Of a stretch of DNA of 5,075 bases, positions 1 to 5,075 are shown in pieces. The position numbers were made by a program, and so were the translations under genes. This DNA is from an uncultured Leptotrichia sp. (GTDB lineage Bacteria > Fusobacteriota > Fusobacteriia > Fusobacteriales > Leptotrichiaceae), in the NCBI GenBank assembly GCA_938017765.1, contig CALIJH010000163.1, forward strand, positions 1-5,075, in the 5' to 3' direction. Within the stretch, counting starts at the first letter, position 1, and the number at the start of each line of letters is the position of its first letter. Under the pieces are notes generated by a model. It was not told the DNA's origin, did not search any database, and saw nothing but the letters and a program-made list of their open reading frames with translations.

Positions 1-27
1 TGGTTGGATGCCTGATAAACTTCTCAT
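1..27 (-). CDS. trpS: Tryptophanyl-tRNA synthetase, N-terminal nine codons only (partial)
   Basis: On the minus strand an ATG at 27-25 opens a frame reading MRSLSGIQP before it leaves the window. SLSGIQP is the characteristic start of bacterial TrpS, where it is normally followed by (S/T)G-x-LHLGNY, the HIGH-like class I synthetase signature; that part lies outside. A strong ribosome site, AACGGAGG on the minus strand (core at 37-33), sits five bases ahead of the ATG, which supports both the gene and the start. TrpS is a cytoplasmic enzyme that charges tRNA-Trp with tryptophan using ATP. The gene diverges from the lacI-type gene and is probably unrelated to the transporter. No T-box leader (no AGGGTGGNACC-type sequence) is visible upstream. 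With only nine residues the call rests on one short motif. Confidence 0.75.
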
Positions 28-43
28 AAAAACCTCCGTTAAA

Positions 44-185
44 ATTATTTTGTCTGTTTGTATGTTACAGTAATGATTTTATAAAATTATTTTGATGTAT
101 TTGATATTTATAATATAAGAATTTACAGTATTACAGTATAAATTTTTATACATTACAGTTTTATATATTATTTTGCATATTACAG
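44..185. repeat. Cluster of interspersed TTACAG (x5) and ATTATTTTG (x3) words
   Basis: TTACAG occurs at 65-70, 123-128, 131-136, 153-158 and 180-185; the second and third copies form an exact tandem 8-mer, TTACAGTA twice (123-138). ATTATTTTG occurs at 44-52, 86-94 and 167-175, each time followed by a TTACAG after 12, 28 and 4 bases. The copy at 65-73, TTACAGTAA, is symmetric around its central base. The words may be degenerate regulator sites for trpS, whose promoter must lie in this stretch, or the remains of a decayed repeat. No known operator consensus is matched with confidence. Confidence 0.5.
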
Positions 186-246
186 ATTTACATATTATGG
201 AAAATAATTAAAAATAATAACAGATAAATAATAATACATTATGTTC

Positions 247-268
247 CATTTGTCAAACATTTGTCGAA
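247..268 (+). repeat. 11-bp tandem direct repeat, CATTTGTC(A/G)AA twice
   Basis: The units at 247-257 (CATTTGTCAAA) and 258-268 (CATTTGTCGAA) match at 10 of 11 bases. A period of 11 bp puts both copies on the same face of the helix, the arrangement used by OmpR/PhoB-type response regulators, so a regulator site is possible. A weak -10-like TATCTA lies at 274-279, 18 bases after the first TTGTCA. Function is inferred only from spacing. Confidence 0.45.
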
Positions 269-324
269 TATCATATCTATGCCTTAAAAATATGTTGGGA
301 ATAAAAAATAGTTTTAATAATAGG

Positions 325-364
325 ATAATTAAGAATAAGATATTATAATCAAGAATAAGATATT
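325..364 (+). repeat. 20-bp tandem direct repeat, two copies
   Basis: The unit at 325-344 (ATAATTAAGAATAAGATATT) is repeated at 345-364 with one change (T to C at the sixth base). A partial third copy of its core, TAAGATAT, is at 367-374. The array ends about 30 bases before the -35 box of the repressor promoter. It could be an activator or repressor site spanning two helical turns, or a simple replication-slippage duplication. Confidence 0.65.
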
Positions 365-401
365 GGTAAGATATCAGGGAAAATAAAATCCGATTTGACT
401 A

Positions 402-429
402 TTGACAAAAAAGATTTTTAGGGTAAAAT
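402..429 (+). promoter_or_regulatory. Sigma70-type promoter of the lacI-type repressor gene
   Basis: A perfect -35 box TTGACA (402-407) is followed after 16 bases by TAAAAT (424-429), which matches TATAAT at five of six positions. The predicted transcript starts near 435-437, leaving a leader of roughly 47-49 bases before the ATG at 484. This is the best promoter match in the window. The LacI-type palindrome lies immediately downstream, over the predicted start point. Confidence 0.7.
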
Positions 430-434
430 AGTAT

Positions 435-448
435 TGTTATCGGTAACA
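435..448. promoter_or_regulatory. Candidate LacI-family operator, TGTTA-N4-TAACA with central CG
   Basis: The sequence TGTTATCGGTAACA has perfect five-base arms (TGTTA and TAACA) around TCGG, with a CG step at 441-442 in the centre. LacI-family operators are typically near-palindromes with a central CG, and the arms resemble the TGTTA-N4-TAACA consensus of gluconate repressors of this family (established knowledge, from memory). It sits 5 bases after the -10 box and about 48 bases ahead of the repressor's own start codon. Binding there would block transcription initiation, so autorepression is the natural inference. Confidence 0.7.
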
Positions 449-483
449 CTGTTGAAAACATTGGATTAGAAACAGGAGAATAA

Positions 484-1488
484 ATGAAAAACATAACTAT
501 CAAGGATGTGGCAAGAGAATGCGGAGTTTCGACACAGACTATTTCGAGAGTCATAAATGAAAGCCAAAATGTCAATGAGAAGACAAGAAAACTTGTAAAA
601 GAAAAAATCAGAGAATTGGGATATAAGCCTAATTTATATGCAAAAAATCTGAGTAAAAGAAAAATGAAAAATATACTGGTTTCTATTAGAAGAAATAGAG
701 GACATACAGCCACTATCTGGACAAATATACTCGTCAGCGAAATTTTTTCATACAATAGAAGTAAAAATATTTCTTTATTTATGGAGCAATATTATGATGA
801 CGAAGATTTGAAAAATTCTTTGTTGAACACATCAAGCACATTTATTGACGGAGTTATTATATTTTATGAAAAGGAAAATGATAAAAGGGTGGAAATTTTA
901 AAAAAAGAAAAGATACCTTTTATTATTGTAGGAAAAAGTTATTCTGACGAAAATGTATATGTGTCCAATGATGATTTTAATTCAGTGTTTAAAGCTACTG
1001 AATATCTTTTCGAGAAAAAAATCGAAAAAATAACTTTTATTACGGCAAATCCGACACCTATGAATATGGAAAGAAAAAATGGAATTATAGAAGCATATAA
1101 AAAGAACAATAAACCTATAGAAAATTTAACTATTGTAGAAAAAATGAATAATCAGAGAGAAATATATAAATTAGTAAAAGAATTATATGAAAAAGAAAAA
1201 TTTCCTGAAGCATTTTTCATATCGGGAGATGAAAAAGCTGTTGCAGTGCTGAAAGCTTTAAATGATTTGAAAATCAGTATTCCCGAAGAAATATCAGTTT
1301 TAGGTCTTGATAATATTCCGATATCCGAATTTTTTTCCCCTGCTTTGACTACTTTAGCTTTGAATTATAAGAAAATATCTGAAAGAATTTATGAAAAACT
1401 GAATAATATGATGAATGGAATAAAGGAAAGTTCCGAAGAAATTCCGGGAGAAATCATTGAAAGGGAAAGTGTAAAAAAACGCAAATAA
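484..1488 (+). CDS. LacI-family transcriptional repressor
   Basis: This 334-residue protein has the usual LacI-family length and layout. Residues 4-25 form the helix-turn-helix (ITIKDVARECGVS followed by recognition helix TQTISRVIN), residues 46-60 the linker and hinge helix (GYKPNLYAKNLSKRK), and the rest a periplasmic-binding-protein-like effector domain. In that domain DGVII (122-126), IPFIIVGK (144-151), ISGDEKAVAVLKALN (247-260) and IPEEISVLGLDN (266-277), then SPALTTL (285-291), are family landmarks. It aligns without gaps to E. coli LacI over the first 56 residues, with T17, Q18 and R22 at the base-reading positions and L56 at the hinge position that inserts at a central CG. AGGAG (474-478) lies five bases before the ATG. 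It presumably senses the transporter's solute or a derivative and represses itself, and probably the transport genes 289 bases downstream. The effector cannot be read from the sequence. Confidence 0.93.
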   Translation: MKNITIKDVARECGVSTQTISRVINESQNVNEKTRKLVKEKIRELGYKPNLYAKNLSKRKMKNILVSIRRNRGHTATIWTNILVSEIFSYNRSKNISLFMEQYYDDEDLKNSLLNTSSTFIDGVIIFYEKENDKRVEILKKEKIPFIIVGKSYSDENVYVSNDDFNSVFKATEYLFEKKIEKITFITANPTPMNMERKNGIIEAYKKNNKPIENLTIVEKMNNQREIYKLVKELYEKEKFPEAFFISGDEKAVAVLKALNDLKISIPEEISVLGLDNIPISEFFSPALTTLALNYKKISERIYEKLNNMMNGIKESSEEIPGEIIERESVKKRK

Positions 1489-1570
1489 AAATATACAAAT
1501 AAATATAGATAAGATAGGACAATATATTAAATTTATAATAACTAAGTCTATAAAAAATATGACATATAGA

Positions 1571-1632
1571 TTATCTAAATTTTTTGAAATGTTATTTTAA
1601 AAGAAATATTATATCATTTCCAATTTAGATAA
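1571..1632. repeat. Imperfect long inverted repeat (possible RNA hairpin)
   Basis: TTATCTAAATT (1571-1581) is the exact reverse complement of AATTTAGATAA (1622-1632). Further in, GAAATG (1586-1591) pairs with CATTTC (1615-1620). The two stems are separated by a small asymmetric internal loop (four T on the left, one C on the right), giving 17 pairs around a 23-base loop. The stem is nearly all A/T and no T-run follows it, so it is not a standard terminator. It could shape the lacI 3' end, be a DNA-binding site pair, or be a small decayed mobile remnant. Confidence 0.6.
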
Positions 1633-1698
1633 CAGAGATAAATTAAAGCGTCTATTACAGAGTTCAGTATAAATATTATAAAATTTTATCTTTGATTT

Positions 1699-1728
1699 TT
1701 GAAAGAGGTTTAGTATTAAGCGTATTTT
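1699..1728 (+). promoter_or_regulatory. Weak candidate promoter for the transporter operon
   Basis: TTGAAA (1699-1704), one base from the -35 consensus, is followed after 18 bases by TATTTT (1723-1728), a four-of-six match to -10. The transcript would start near 1735, giving a leader of about 43 bases. An alternative -10, TATAAAT at 1668-1674, has no good -35 partner. In such AT-rich DNA these matches are easily found by chance. Confidence 0.35.
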
Positions 1729-1730
1729 TT

Positions 1731-1762
1731 TAATTATATTTTAGAATAATTATATTTTAGAA
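1731..1762 (+). repeat. Perfect 16-bp tandem duplication beside the ribosome site
   Basis: TAATTATATTTTAGAA occurs at 1731-1746 and again, without a mismatch, at 1747-1762. The second copy runs directly into the AAGGAG ribosome site (1763-1768) of the binding-protein gene. If transcription begins near 1735 the duplication makes up most of the leader. Exact identity suggests a recent slippage event or a selected spacer. Confidence 0.8.
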
Positions 1763-1780
1763 AAGGAGAAGATGTAAATG
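1763..1780 (+). promoter_or_regulatory. Ribosome site with a start-stop codon pair before the true start
   Basis: AAGGAG (1763-1768) is followed by ATG TAA ATG at 1772-1780. The first ATG is three bases after the ribosome site and is stopped at once by the in-frame TAA; the second, nine bases after it, begins the binding protein. The nine-base spacing and the signal peptide that follows immediately make 1778 the real start. Confidence 0.7.
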
Positions 1781-3079
1781 AAAAGAAAATTTTTGATTTT
1801 ATTATTTTTAAGTCTAATTTTAGTAATTTCAGGTTGTGGCGGAAACAAAGAAAGTAAAAAAGACGGAAAAATAAAACTGGTGTTTTATTATCCTGTCAAT
1901 GTGGGTGGACCTGTCGCCAAAATTGTCGAACAGCTGACAAAGGATTTTAATGCGGAAAATCCTGATATAGAAGTCGAAGCTGTCTATACTGGAAATTATG
2001 ATGATACGGTAACAAAAATCCAGACAGCCGCTCAGGGCGGAAATCCTCCTGATTTATTTGTAAGTCTGGCAACTCAAAGATTTACAATGGCATCAAGTGA
2101 AATGGCTATGCCATTAGATGAACTGATAGCAGAAGACGGTGAAGAAGGAAAAAAATATATTAACGATTTTTTAGAAAGCTTTATGGAAGATTCTTATGTC
2201 AACGGTAAAATATATTCAATTCCGTTCCAAAGAAGTACAATGGTTTTATTTTATAATAAGGATGCATTCAAGGAAGCAGGACTTGACCCTGAAAAAGCCC
2301 CTGAAACATGGGAGGAATTGGTCGAAATAGCACAGAAAGTGAGCAATGACAAAAGAAAAGGAGTAGGAATAGCTTTAAATTCAGGATCGGCTCAATGGGC
2401 ATTTACAGGCTTTACTTTGCAAAATAGTACAGACGGTAAAAATCTGATGAGTGATGACGGGAAACAGGTATTTTTCAATACTCCTGAAAATGTTGAAGCA
2501 TTACAGTTCTGGATAGATTTACAGAAAAAATATAAAGTTATGGCTGAAGGGATTGTTCAATGGACGGATTTACCCGCTCAATTTTTAGCAGGAGAAGTTG
2601 CTATGATATATCACACAACAGGAAATTTGTCCAATATAGCTAAAAATGCAAAATTTAATTATGGAGTGGCTTTTCTGCCTGCCCACAAAAGAAAAGGAGC
2701 ACCTACAGGGGGAGGAAATTTTTATATTTCTTCGGGAATATCAAAAGAAAAACAAAAAGCAGCATGGAAATTTATAAAATATCTTACTACTCCTGAAAGA
2801 GTCGCCCAATGGAGTGTCGACACAGGGTATGTGGCAACAAGAAAAAGTGCCTTTGAGACTGATATAATGAAAAAATATTATGCCGAAAGACCTCAGGCAA
2901 AAGTTGCATATGAACAATTGAAATTTGCGAAACCTGAACTGACAACATACAATGCGGCAGAAATATGGAGAATACTGAATGACAATATTCAGTCTGCAAT
3001 AACAGGAGAAAAAACGGCTAAAGATGCTTTGGATAATGCGCAAAAAGAATCAACGGAAGTATTAAAGGACTTTAATTAG
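1778..3079 (+). CDS. ABC transporter solute-binding lipoprotein, UgpB-like (CUT1 family)
   Basis: This 433-residue protein is the capture subunit of an importer. It begins with a lipoprotein signal (basic MKRK, hydrophobic residues 5-18) ending in the lipobox ISGC with the lipidated cysteine at C20, so it is held at the outer face of the inner membrane. The mature part has the family-1 extracellular binding-protein pattern: FNAENPDIEV (58-67), NPPDLFVS (89-96), IPFQRSTMVLFYNKDAFKEAG (148-168), TWEEL (177-181), AGEVAM (271-276), KFNYGVAFLP (292-301) and TGEKTAKDALDNA (409-421). Several of these, notably KFNYGV and TGYxxxxKxAF (349-359), resemble E. coli UgpB, the glycerol-3-phosphate binder. 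Of the UgpB ligand residues as I remember them, equivalents of Tyr42, Ser121 and Trp172 seem kept (Y74, S153, W207), while Trp169 and Glu66 seem not. The substrate is therefore open: a glycerol-phosphate compound, sugar or polyol. First gene of the transporter cluster. Confidence 0.9.
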   Translation: MKRKFLILLFLSLILVISGCGGNKESKKDGKIKLVFYYPVNVGGPVAKIVEQLTKDFNAENPDIEVEAVYTGNYDDTVTKIQTAAQGGNPPDLFVSLATQRFTMASSEMAMPLDELIAEDGEEGKKYINDFLESFMEDSYVNGKIYSIPFQRSTMVLFYNKDAFKEAGLDPEKAPETWEELVEIAQKVSNDKRKGVGIALNSGSAQWAFTGFTLQNSTDGKNLMSDDGKQVFFNTPENVEALQFWIDLQKKYKVMAEGIVQWTDLPAQFLAGEVAMIYHTTGNLSNIAKNAKFNYGVAFLPAHKRKGAPTGGGNFYISSGISKEKQKAAWKFIKYLTTPERVAQWSVDTGYVATRKSAFETDIMKKYYAERPQAKVAYEQLKFAKPELTTYNAAEIWRILNDNIQSAITGEKTAKDALDNAQKESTEVLKDFN

Positions 3080-3100
3080 CATTTTTTATAAGGAGACAGA

Positions 3101-3991
3101 ATGAACATAAAACTGAATAGAAAATGGAAAGAAAATATAACGGGTTTTCTTTTACTGTTACCGTCGTTAATATTTATGATTAGTTTTACAGTTTTACCTG
3201 TATTCAAAAGTTTTTATCTGAGTTTTACAAAATATAACTTAGGAATGAAAAATCCAAAATGGATTGGATTCGGTAATTATATAAGTTTATTTAAAAGTGA
3301 GCTTTTTTGGAAAGTAATGTATAATACAATATTTTTTTCGGTTATAACAGTTATACCGTCTATGATTTTAGGATTGGCTCTGGCTTTTTTAGTGAACCGT
3401 AAAAGTAGAGCCGTAGGAATGTTGAGAACGGTATACTTTTATCCTGTAGTTATGCCGATGATTGCTGTGGCGAGTATATGGATGTTTATATATATGGGAA
3501 AAAACGGACTACTCGACCAATGGCTGACACATTTGGGACTGAAACCTCTCAACGTGTTGTCAAATAAAAATACTGTCCTGCCTTTTATGGCTATAATGTA
3601 TGTATGGAAAGAGTCGGGTTATTTAATGATTTTTTTCCTTGCGGGATTACAGGGGATATCCGAAGATTTGTTTGAATCAGCAAGAATAGACGGTGCAGGT
3701 TTCTGGGTAATGCTGAAAAATATTACATTGCCTTTGCTGAAACCGACTATGATATTTGTATCGACAGTGGCATTGACAAACTGTTTTAAATTAGTCGACC
3801 ATATAGTTATAATGACAGAAGGGGCTCCGAATAATGCGAGTACATTGCTGTTATATTATATTTATCAGCAGGGATTTACTAATTTCAATTACGGTAAATC
3901 TTCGGCACTGACAGTAATAATGCTGTTTCTGCTTCTTTTTGTTTCATTGCCGAGATTTTTCAAACAGGACAGGGAAGCATATTATAACTGA
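3101..3991 (+). CDS. ABC transporter permease, UgpA-like (CUT1 first permease)
   Basis: This 296-residue inner-membrane protein, usual in length for MalF/UgpA-type sugar permeases, forms half of the transport channel. Hydrophobic stretches near 14-34, 74-97, 112-132, 160-181, 213-228 and 267-284 fit six membrane spans. The cytoplasmic EAA loop that docks on the ATPase is clear at 192-211 (ESARIDGAG, then I208 and LP at 210-211). The segment VDHIVIMTEGAPNNASTLLLYYIY (232-255) followed by YGKSSAL is typical of UgpA-like permeases. AAGGAG (3090-3095) is five bases before the ATG, and only 21 bases separate it from the binding-protein stop, so co-transcription is expected. Assignment to the CUT1 family is firm; substrate is not determined by this subunit. 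Confidence 0.93.
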   Translation: MNIKLNRKWKENITGFLLLLPSLIFMISFTVLPVFKSFYLSFTKYNLGMKNPKWIGFGNYISLFKSELFWKVMYNTIFFSVITVIPSMILGLALAFLVNRKSRAVGMLRTVYFYPVVMPMIAVASIWMFIYMGKNGLLDQWLTHLGLKPLNVLSNKNTVLPFMAIMYVWKESGYLMIFFLAGLQGISEDLFESARIDGAGFWVMLKNITLPLLKPTMIFVSTVALTNCFKLVDHIVIMTEGAPNNASTLLLYYIYQQGFTNFNYGKSSALTVIMLFLLLFVSLPRFFKQDREAYYN

Positions 3992-4035
3992 TATATCCAA
4001 TAACACAGGAAAAATTGAGAATAGGAAGGTAAAAA

Positions 4036-4860
4036 ATGAATATAATAAAAAAAGGGACGGATTCGATAATTACAACAATAGCTCTTGTTATAGCTTTTAT
4101 CTGGTTAATTCCCTTAATATGGATGATAGGAACTGCTTTTACGGAGCCGTCTTTCAGTATGTCACTGTTTCCGAAAACAGGATTTACATTGAAAAATATA
4201 ATATATGTATGGAATGCGGTTCCTTTCAGGACATATTATATAAATACACTGATAATAGTTACAGTTACTTTTATAATACAGATATTTACTTCGACTATGG
4301 CAGCGTATGCCCTTGCCGTAATGGATCTGAAATGGGCAAAATATGTATTTATTATAATATTTATGCAGATAATTATACCGAATGACGTTTTAATAACACC
4401 TAATTTTATGACTTTGAAAGATTTGAACTTGATTAACACAAAATTGGGGATTATGATACCGTTTTTAGGAACAGCTTTTGGAATATTTTTATTGAGGCAG
4501 CATTTTAAAACTATTCCCAAATCCCTATCGGAAGCTGCCAGAATAGACGGAGCAAATACATGGCAAATAATATGGAAAATATATATGCCTTGTGCAAAAC
4601 CTGCGTATCTGTCATTTGGAGTGGTTTCCATAAGTTATCACTGGAATAACTATCTGTGGCCGCTGATTGTTACAAATTCTACTCAGAACAGGACTTTGAC
4701 AGTGGGACTGGCATTATTTGCAAAATCTAAGGAAGCGACAATGCAATGGGCAAATGTCAGTGCCGCTACTTTTATAATTATAATTCCGTTGATAGTAATA
4801 TTCTTTATTTTACAGAAAAAATTTATCAACAGCTTTATAAGCTCGGGAATAAAAGAATAG
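4036..4860 (+). CDS. ABC transporter permease, UgpE-like (CUT1 second permease)
   Basis: This 274-residue inner-membrane protein is the second channel half, of standard MalG/UgpE length. Hydrophobic stretches near 10-33, 71-95, 102-122, 136-153, 190-213 and 243-260 fit six spans. The EAA loop is canonical at 166-185 (EAARIDGANTW, I182, P185). YHWNNYLWPLIVTN (201-214), RTLTVGLA (219-226) and the QKKFINSFISSGIKE end are hallmarks of the second sugar permease. AGGAAGG (4023-4029) lies six bases before the ATG; the 44-base gap after the first permease has no terminator. The two permeases would pair with two copies of an ATPase (UgpC/MsmK-like) that is absent here, so it lies beyond the window or is shared with other importers. 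The stop codon TAG is part of the next gene's ribosome site. Confidence 0.93.
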   Translation: MNIIKKGTDSIITTIALVIAFIWLIPLIWMIGTAFTEPSFSMSLFPKTGFTLKNIIYVWNAVPFRTYYINTLIIVTVTFIIQIFTSTMAAYALAVMDLKWAKYVFIIIFMQIIIPNDVLITPNFMTLKDLNLINTKLGIMIPFLGTAFGIFLLRQHFKTIPKSLSEAARIDGANTWQIIWKIYMPCAKPAYLSFGVVSISYHWNNYLWPLIVTNSTQNRTLTVGLALFAKSKEATMQWANVSAATFIIIIPLIVIFFILQKKFINSFISSGIKE

Positions 4861-4867
4861 GAAGTGA

Positions 4868-5075
4868 ATGACAGTGAAAAAATTGAATTTTTTAGGAATA
4901 GGTTCGGCTTTTAATCCGCTTTTCGGTAATACCAGTGCTTTTTTTACATATAACGAAGATTTTTATCTTATTGACTGTGGAGAAAGTGTATTTGGGAAAA
5001 TTTGGAATTTAAAGGAAATGACGGAAAGTAAAAATATTTTTATTTTAATAACTCATTTTCATTGCGACCACGTGG
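4868..5075 (+). CDS. Metallo-beta-lactamase-fold hydrolase, N-terminal part (runs off window)
   Basis: The first 69 codons read MTVKKLNFLGIGSAFNP and continue to the window edge. A beta strand with LGIGSAF (9-15), NTSAFF (21-26), FYLIDCGES (32-40) and the zinc-binding signature THFHCDHV (62-69; H63, H65, D67, H68) identify the fold, in the RNase Z/phosphodiesterase-like branch rather than true beta-lactamases. Such enzymes hydrolyse phosphodiester, thioester or lactam bonds with two metal ions; which bond applies cannot be told from this fragment. The ribosome site AGGAAG (4859-4864) overlaps the permease stop. The ATG at 4868 is only three bases away, while GTG at 4874, giving a start of VKKLNFLG, is nine bases away and may be the real start. 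Seven bases separate it from the permease, so it is probably translated with the transporter and may act on the imported solute (inference). Confidence 0.85.
   Translation, partial: MTVKKLNFLGIGSAFNPLFGNTSAFFTYNEDFYLIDCGESVFGKIWNLKEMTESKNIFILITHFHCDHV

Larger units (their letters stand above)
28..483. other. 456-base divergent intergenic spacer, no gene seen
   Basis: No convincing coding frame is present on either strand between the trpS start and the repressor start. The stretch is extremely rich in A and T. It holds, in order: a cluster of TTACAG and ATTATTTTG words (44-185), an 11-bp tandem repeat (247-268), a 20-bp tandem repeat (325-364), a sigma70-like promoter (402-429) and a LacI-type palindrome (435-448), each listed separately. 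A possible minus-strand -10 box for trpS (TATAAAAT on the minus strand, 83-76) can be seen, but no good -35 goes with it, so no trpS promoter is claimed. Confidence 0.7.
1489..1777. other. 289-base spacer between repressor and transporter genes
   Basis: No coding frame of note is present. No GC-rich hairpin with a T-run follows the repressor stop, so read-through from its promoter into the transporter genes is possible. The spacer contains an imperfect long inverted repeat (1571-1632), another TTACAG (1655-1660) with a nearby CAGTATAAAT, an A/T-only palindrome ATAAAATTTTAT (1678-1689), a weak promoter candidate (1699-1728) and a 16-bp tandem duplication (1731-1762). I found no second copy of the TGTTA-N4-TAACA palindrome. 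Confidence 0.7.

Noticed and set aside
28..240. T-box or other riboswitch leader for trpS
   Set aside because: The conserved T-box sequence is absent, and the region is almost pure A/T with no room for the expected stem structures.
44..364. CRISPR array or plasmid-type iteron origin
   Set aside because: The repeats are short, differ from each other and lack regular spacers. No cas or replication gene is nearby.
399..755. Minus-strand open frame of 118 codons opposite the repressor start
   Set aside because: It lies over the helix-turn-helix coding region and the promoter, is a low-complexity hydrophobic sequence typical of the complement of lysine-rich coding DNA, and matches no family I know.
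1489..1560. Terminator directly after the repressor gene
   Set aside because: No GC-containing hairpin followed by a T-run is visible. The small TCTATA/TATAGA pair at 1547-1570 is too weak.
1678..1689. Palindrome ATAAAATTTTAT as an operator
   Set aside because: It consists only of A and T in a spacer of the same composition, lacks the central CG of LacI-type sites, and is likely to occur by chance.
1643..1723. TTAAAGCGT and TTAAGCGT as catabolite-control (cre-type) sites
   Set aside because: The CG centre is present, but the flanking bases miss several consensus positions in both copies.
2741..3043. Two minus-strand frames opposite the 3' part of the binding-protein gene
   Set aside because: Both are complements of a well-supported gene, cysteine- and phenylalanine-rich with no recognisable domain.
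3939..4385. Plus-strand 148-codon frame across the permease junction
   Set aside because: It overlaps both permeases in another frame, and its tyrosine/asparagine-rich product has no domain. Both permeases are clear in their own frames.
4236..4631. Minus-strand 131-codon frame opposite the second permease
   Set aside because: It is the complement of conserved permease coding sequence, including the EAA loop, and has no features of its own.

Overview
This AT-rich window with very AT-rich spacers, heavy AGA use for arginine and strong GGAG-type ribosome sites looks like a Fusobacteriota chromosome. A Leptotrichia-like or related lineage is my best guess from composition and protein style; no marker gene here proves it.

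Layout. Bases 1-27 (minus strand) hold the first nine codons of a gene reading MRSLSGIQP behind an AACGGAGG ribosome site, most likely tryptophanyl-tRNA synthetase (trpS) running out of the window. Bases 28-483 are a long divergent spacer. It holds a repeat-rich stretch (five TTACAG, three ATTATTTTG), an 11-bp tandem repeat, a 20-bp tandem repeat, and a sigma70-like promoter followed at once by a LacI-type palindrome. Bases 484-1488 encode a LacI-family repressor. Bases 1489-1777 are a second AT-rich spacer with a long imperfect inverted repeat, a weak promoter candidate and a perfect 16-bp tandem duplication next to the ribosome site. Bases 1778-4860 encode a compact ABC importer of the carbohydrate CUT1/Ugp type: a lipoprotein binding protein (UgpB-like) and two inner-membrane permeases (UgpA-like and UgpE-like). 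From 4868 to the window edge is the start of a metallo-beta-lactamase-fold hydrolase whose ribosome site overlaps the stop of the second permease.

Working together. The binding protein captures a sugar, polyol or glycerol-phosphate-type solute and hands it to the two-permease channel, with an ATPase that is not in this window. The LacI protein is the obvious local regulator. A good candidate operator sits at its own promoter, but I see no equally good copy in front of the transporter. The hydrolase is tightly coupled to the operon and may process the imported compound, which is inference only.

Overall this is a fairly ordinary sugar or glycerol-phosphate uptake locus. I do not see a clearly new biological system. 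The points worth a second look are the repeats in both spacers, the operator and its protein, and the hydrolase sitting where a phosphodiesterase is sometimes found in ugp operons.
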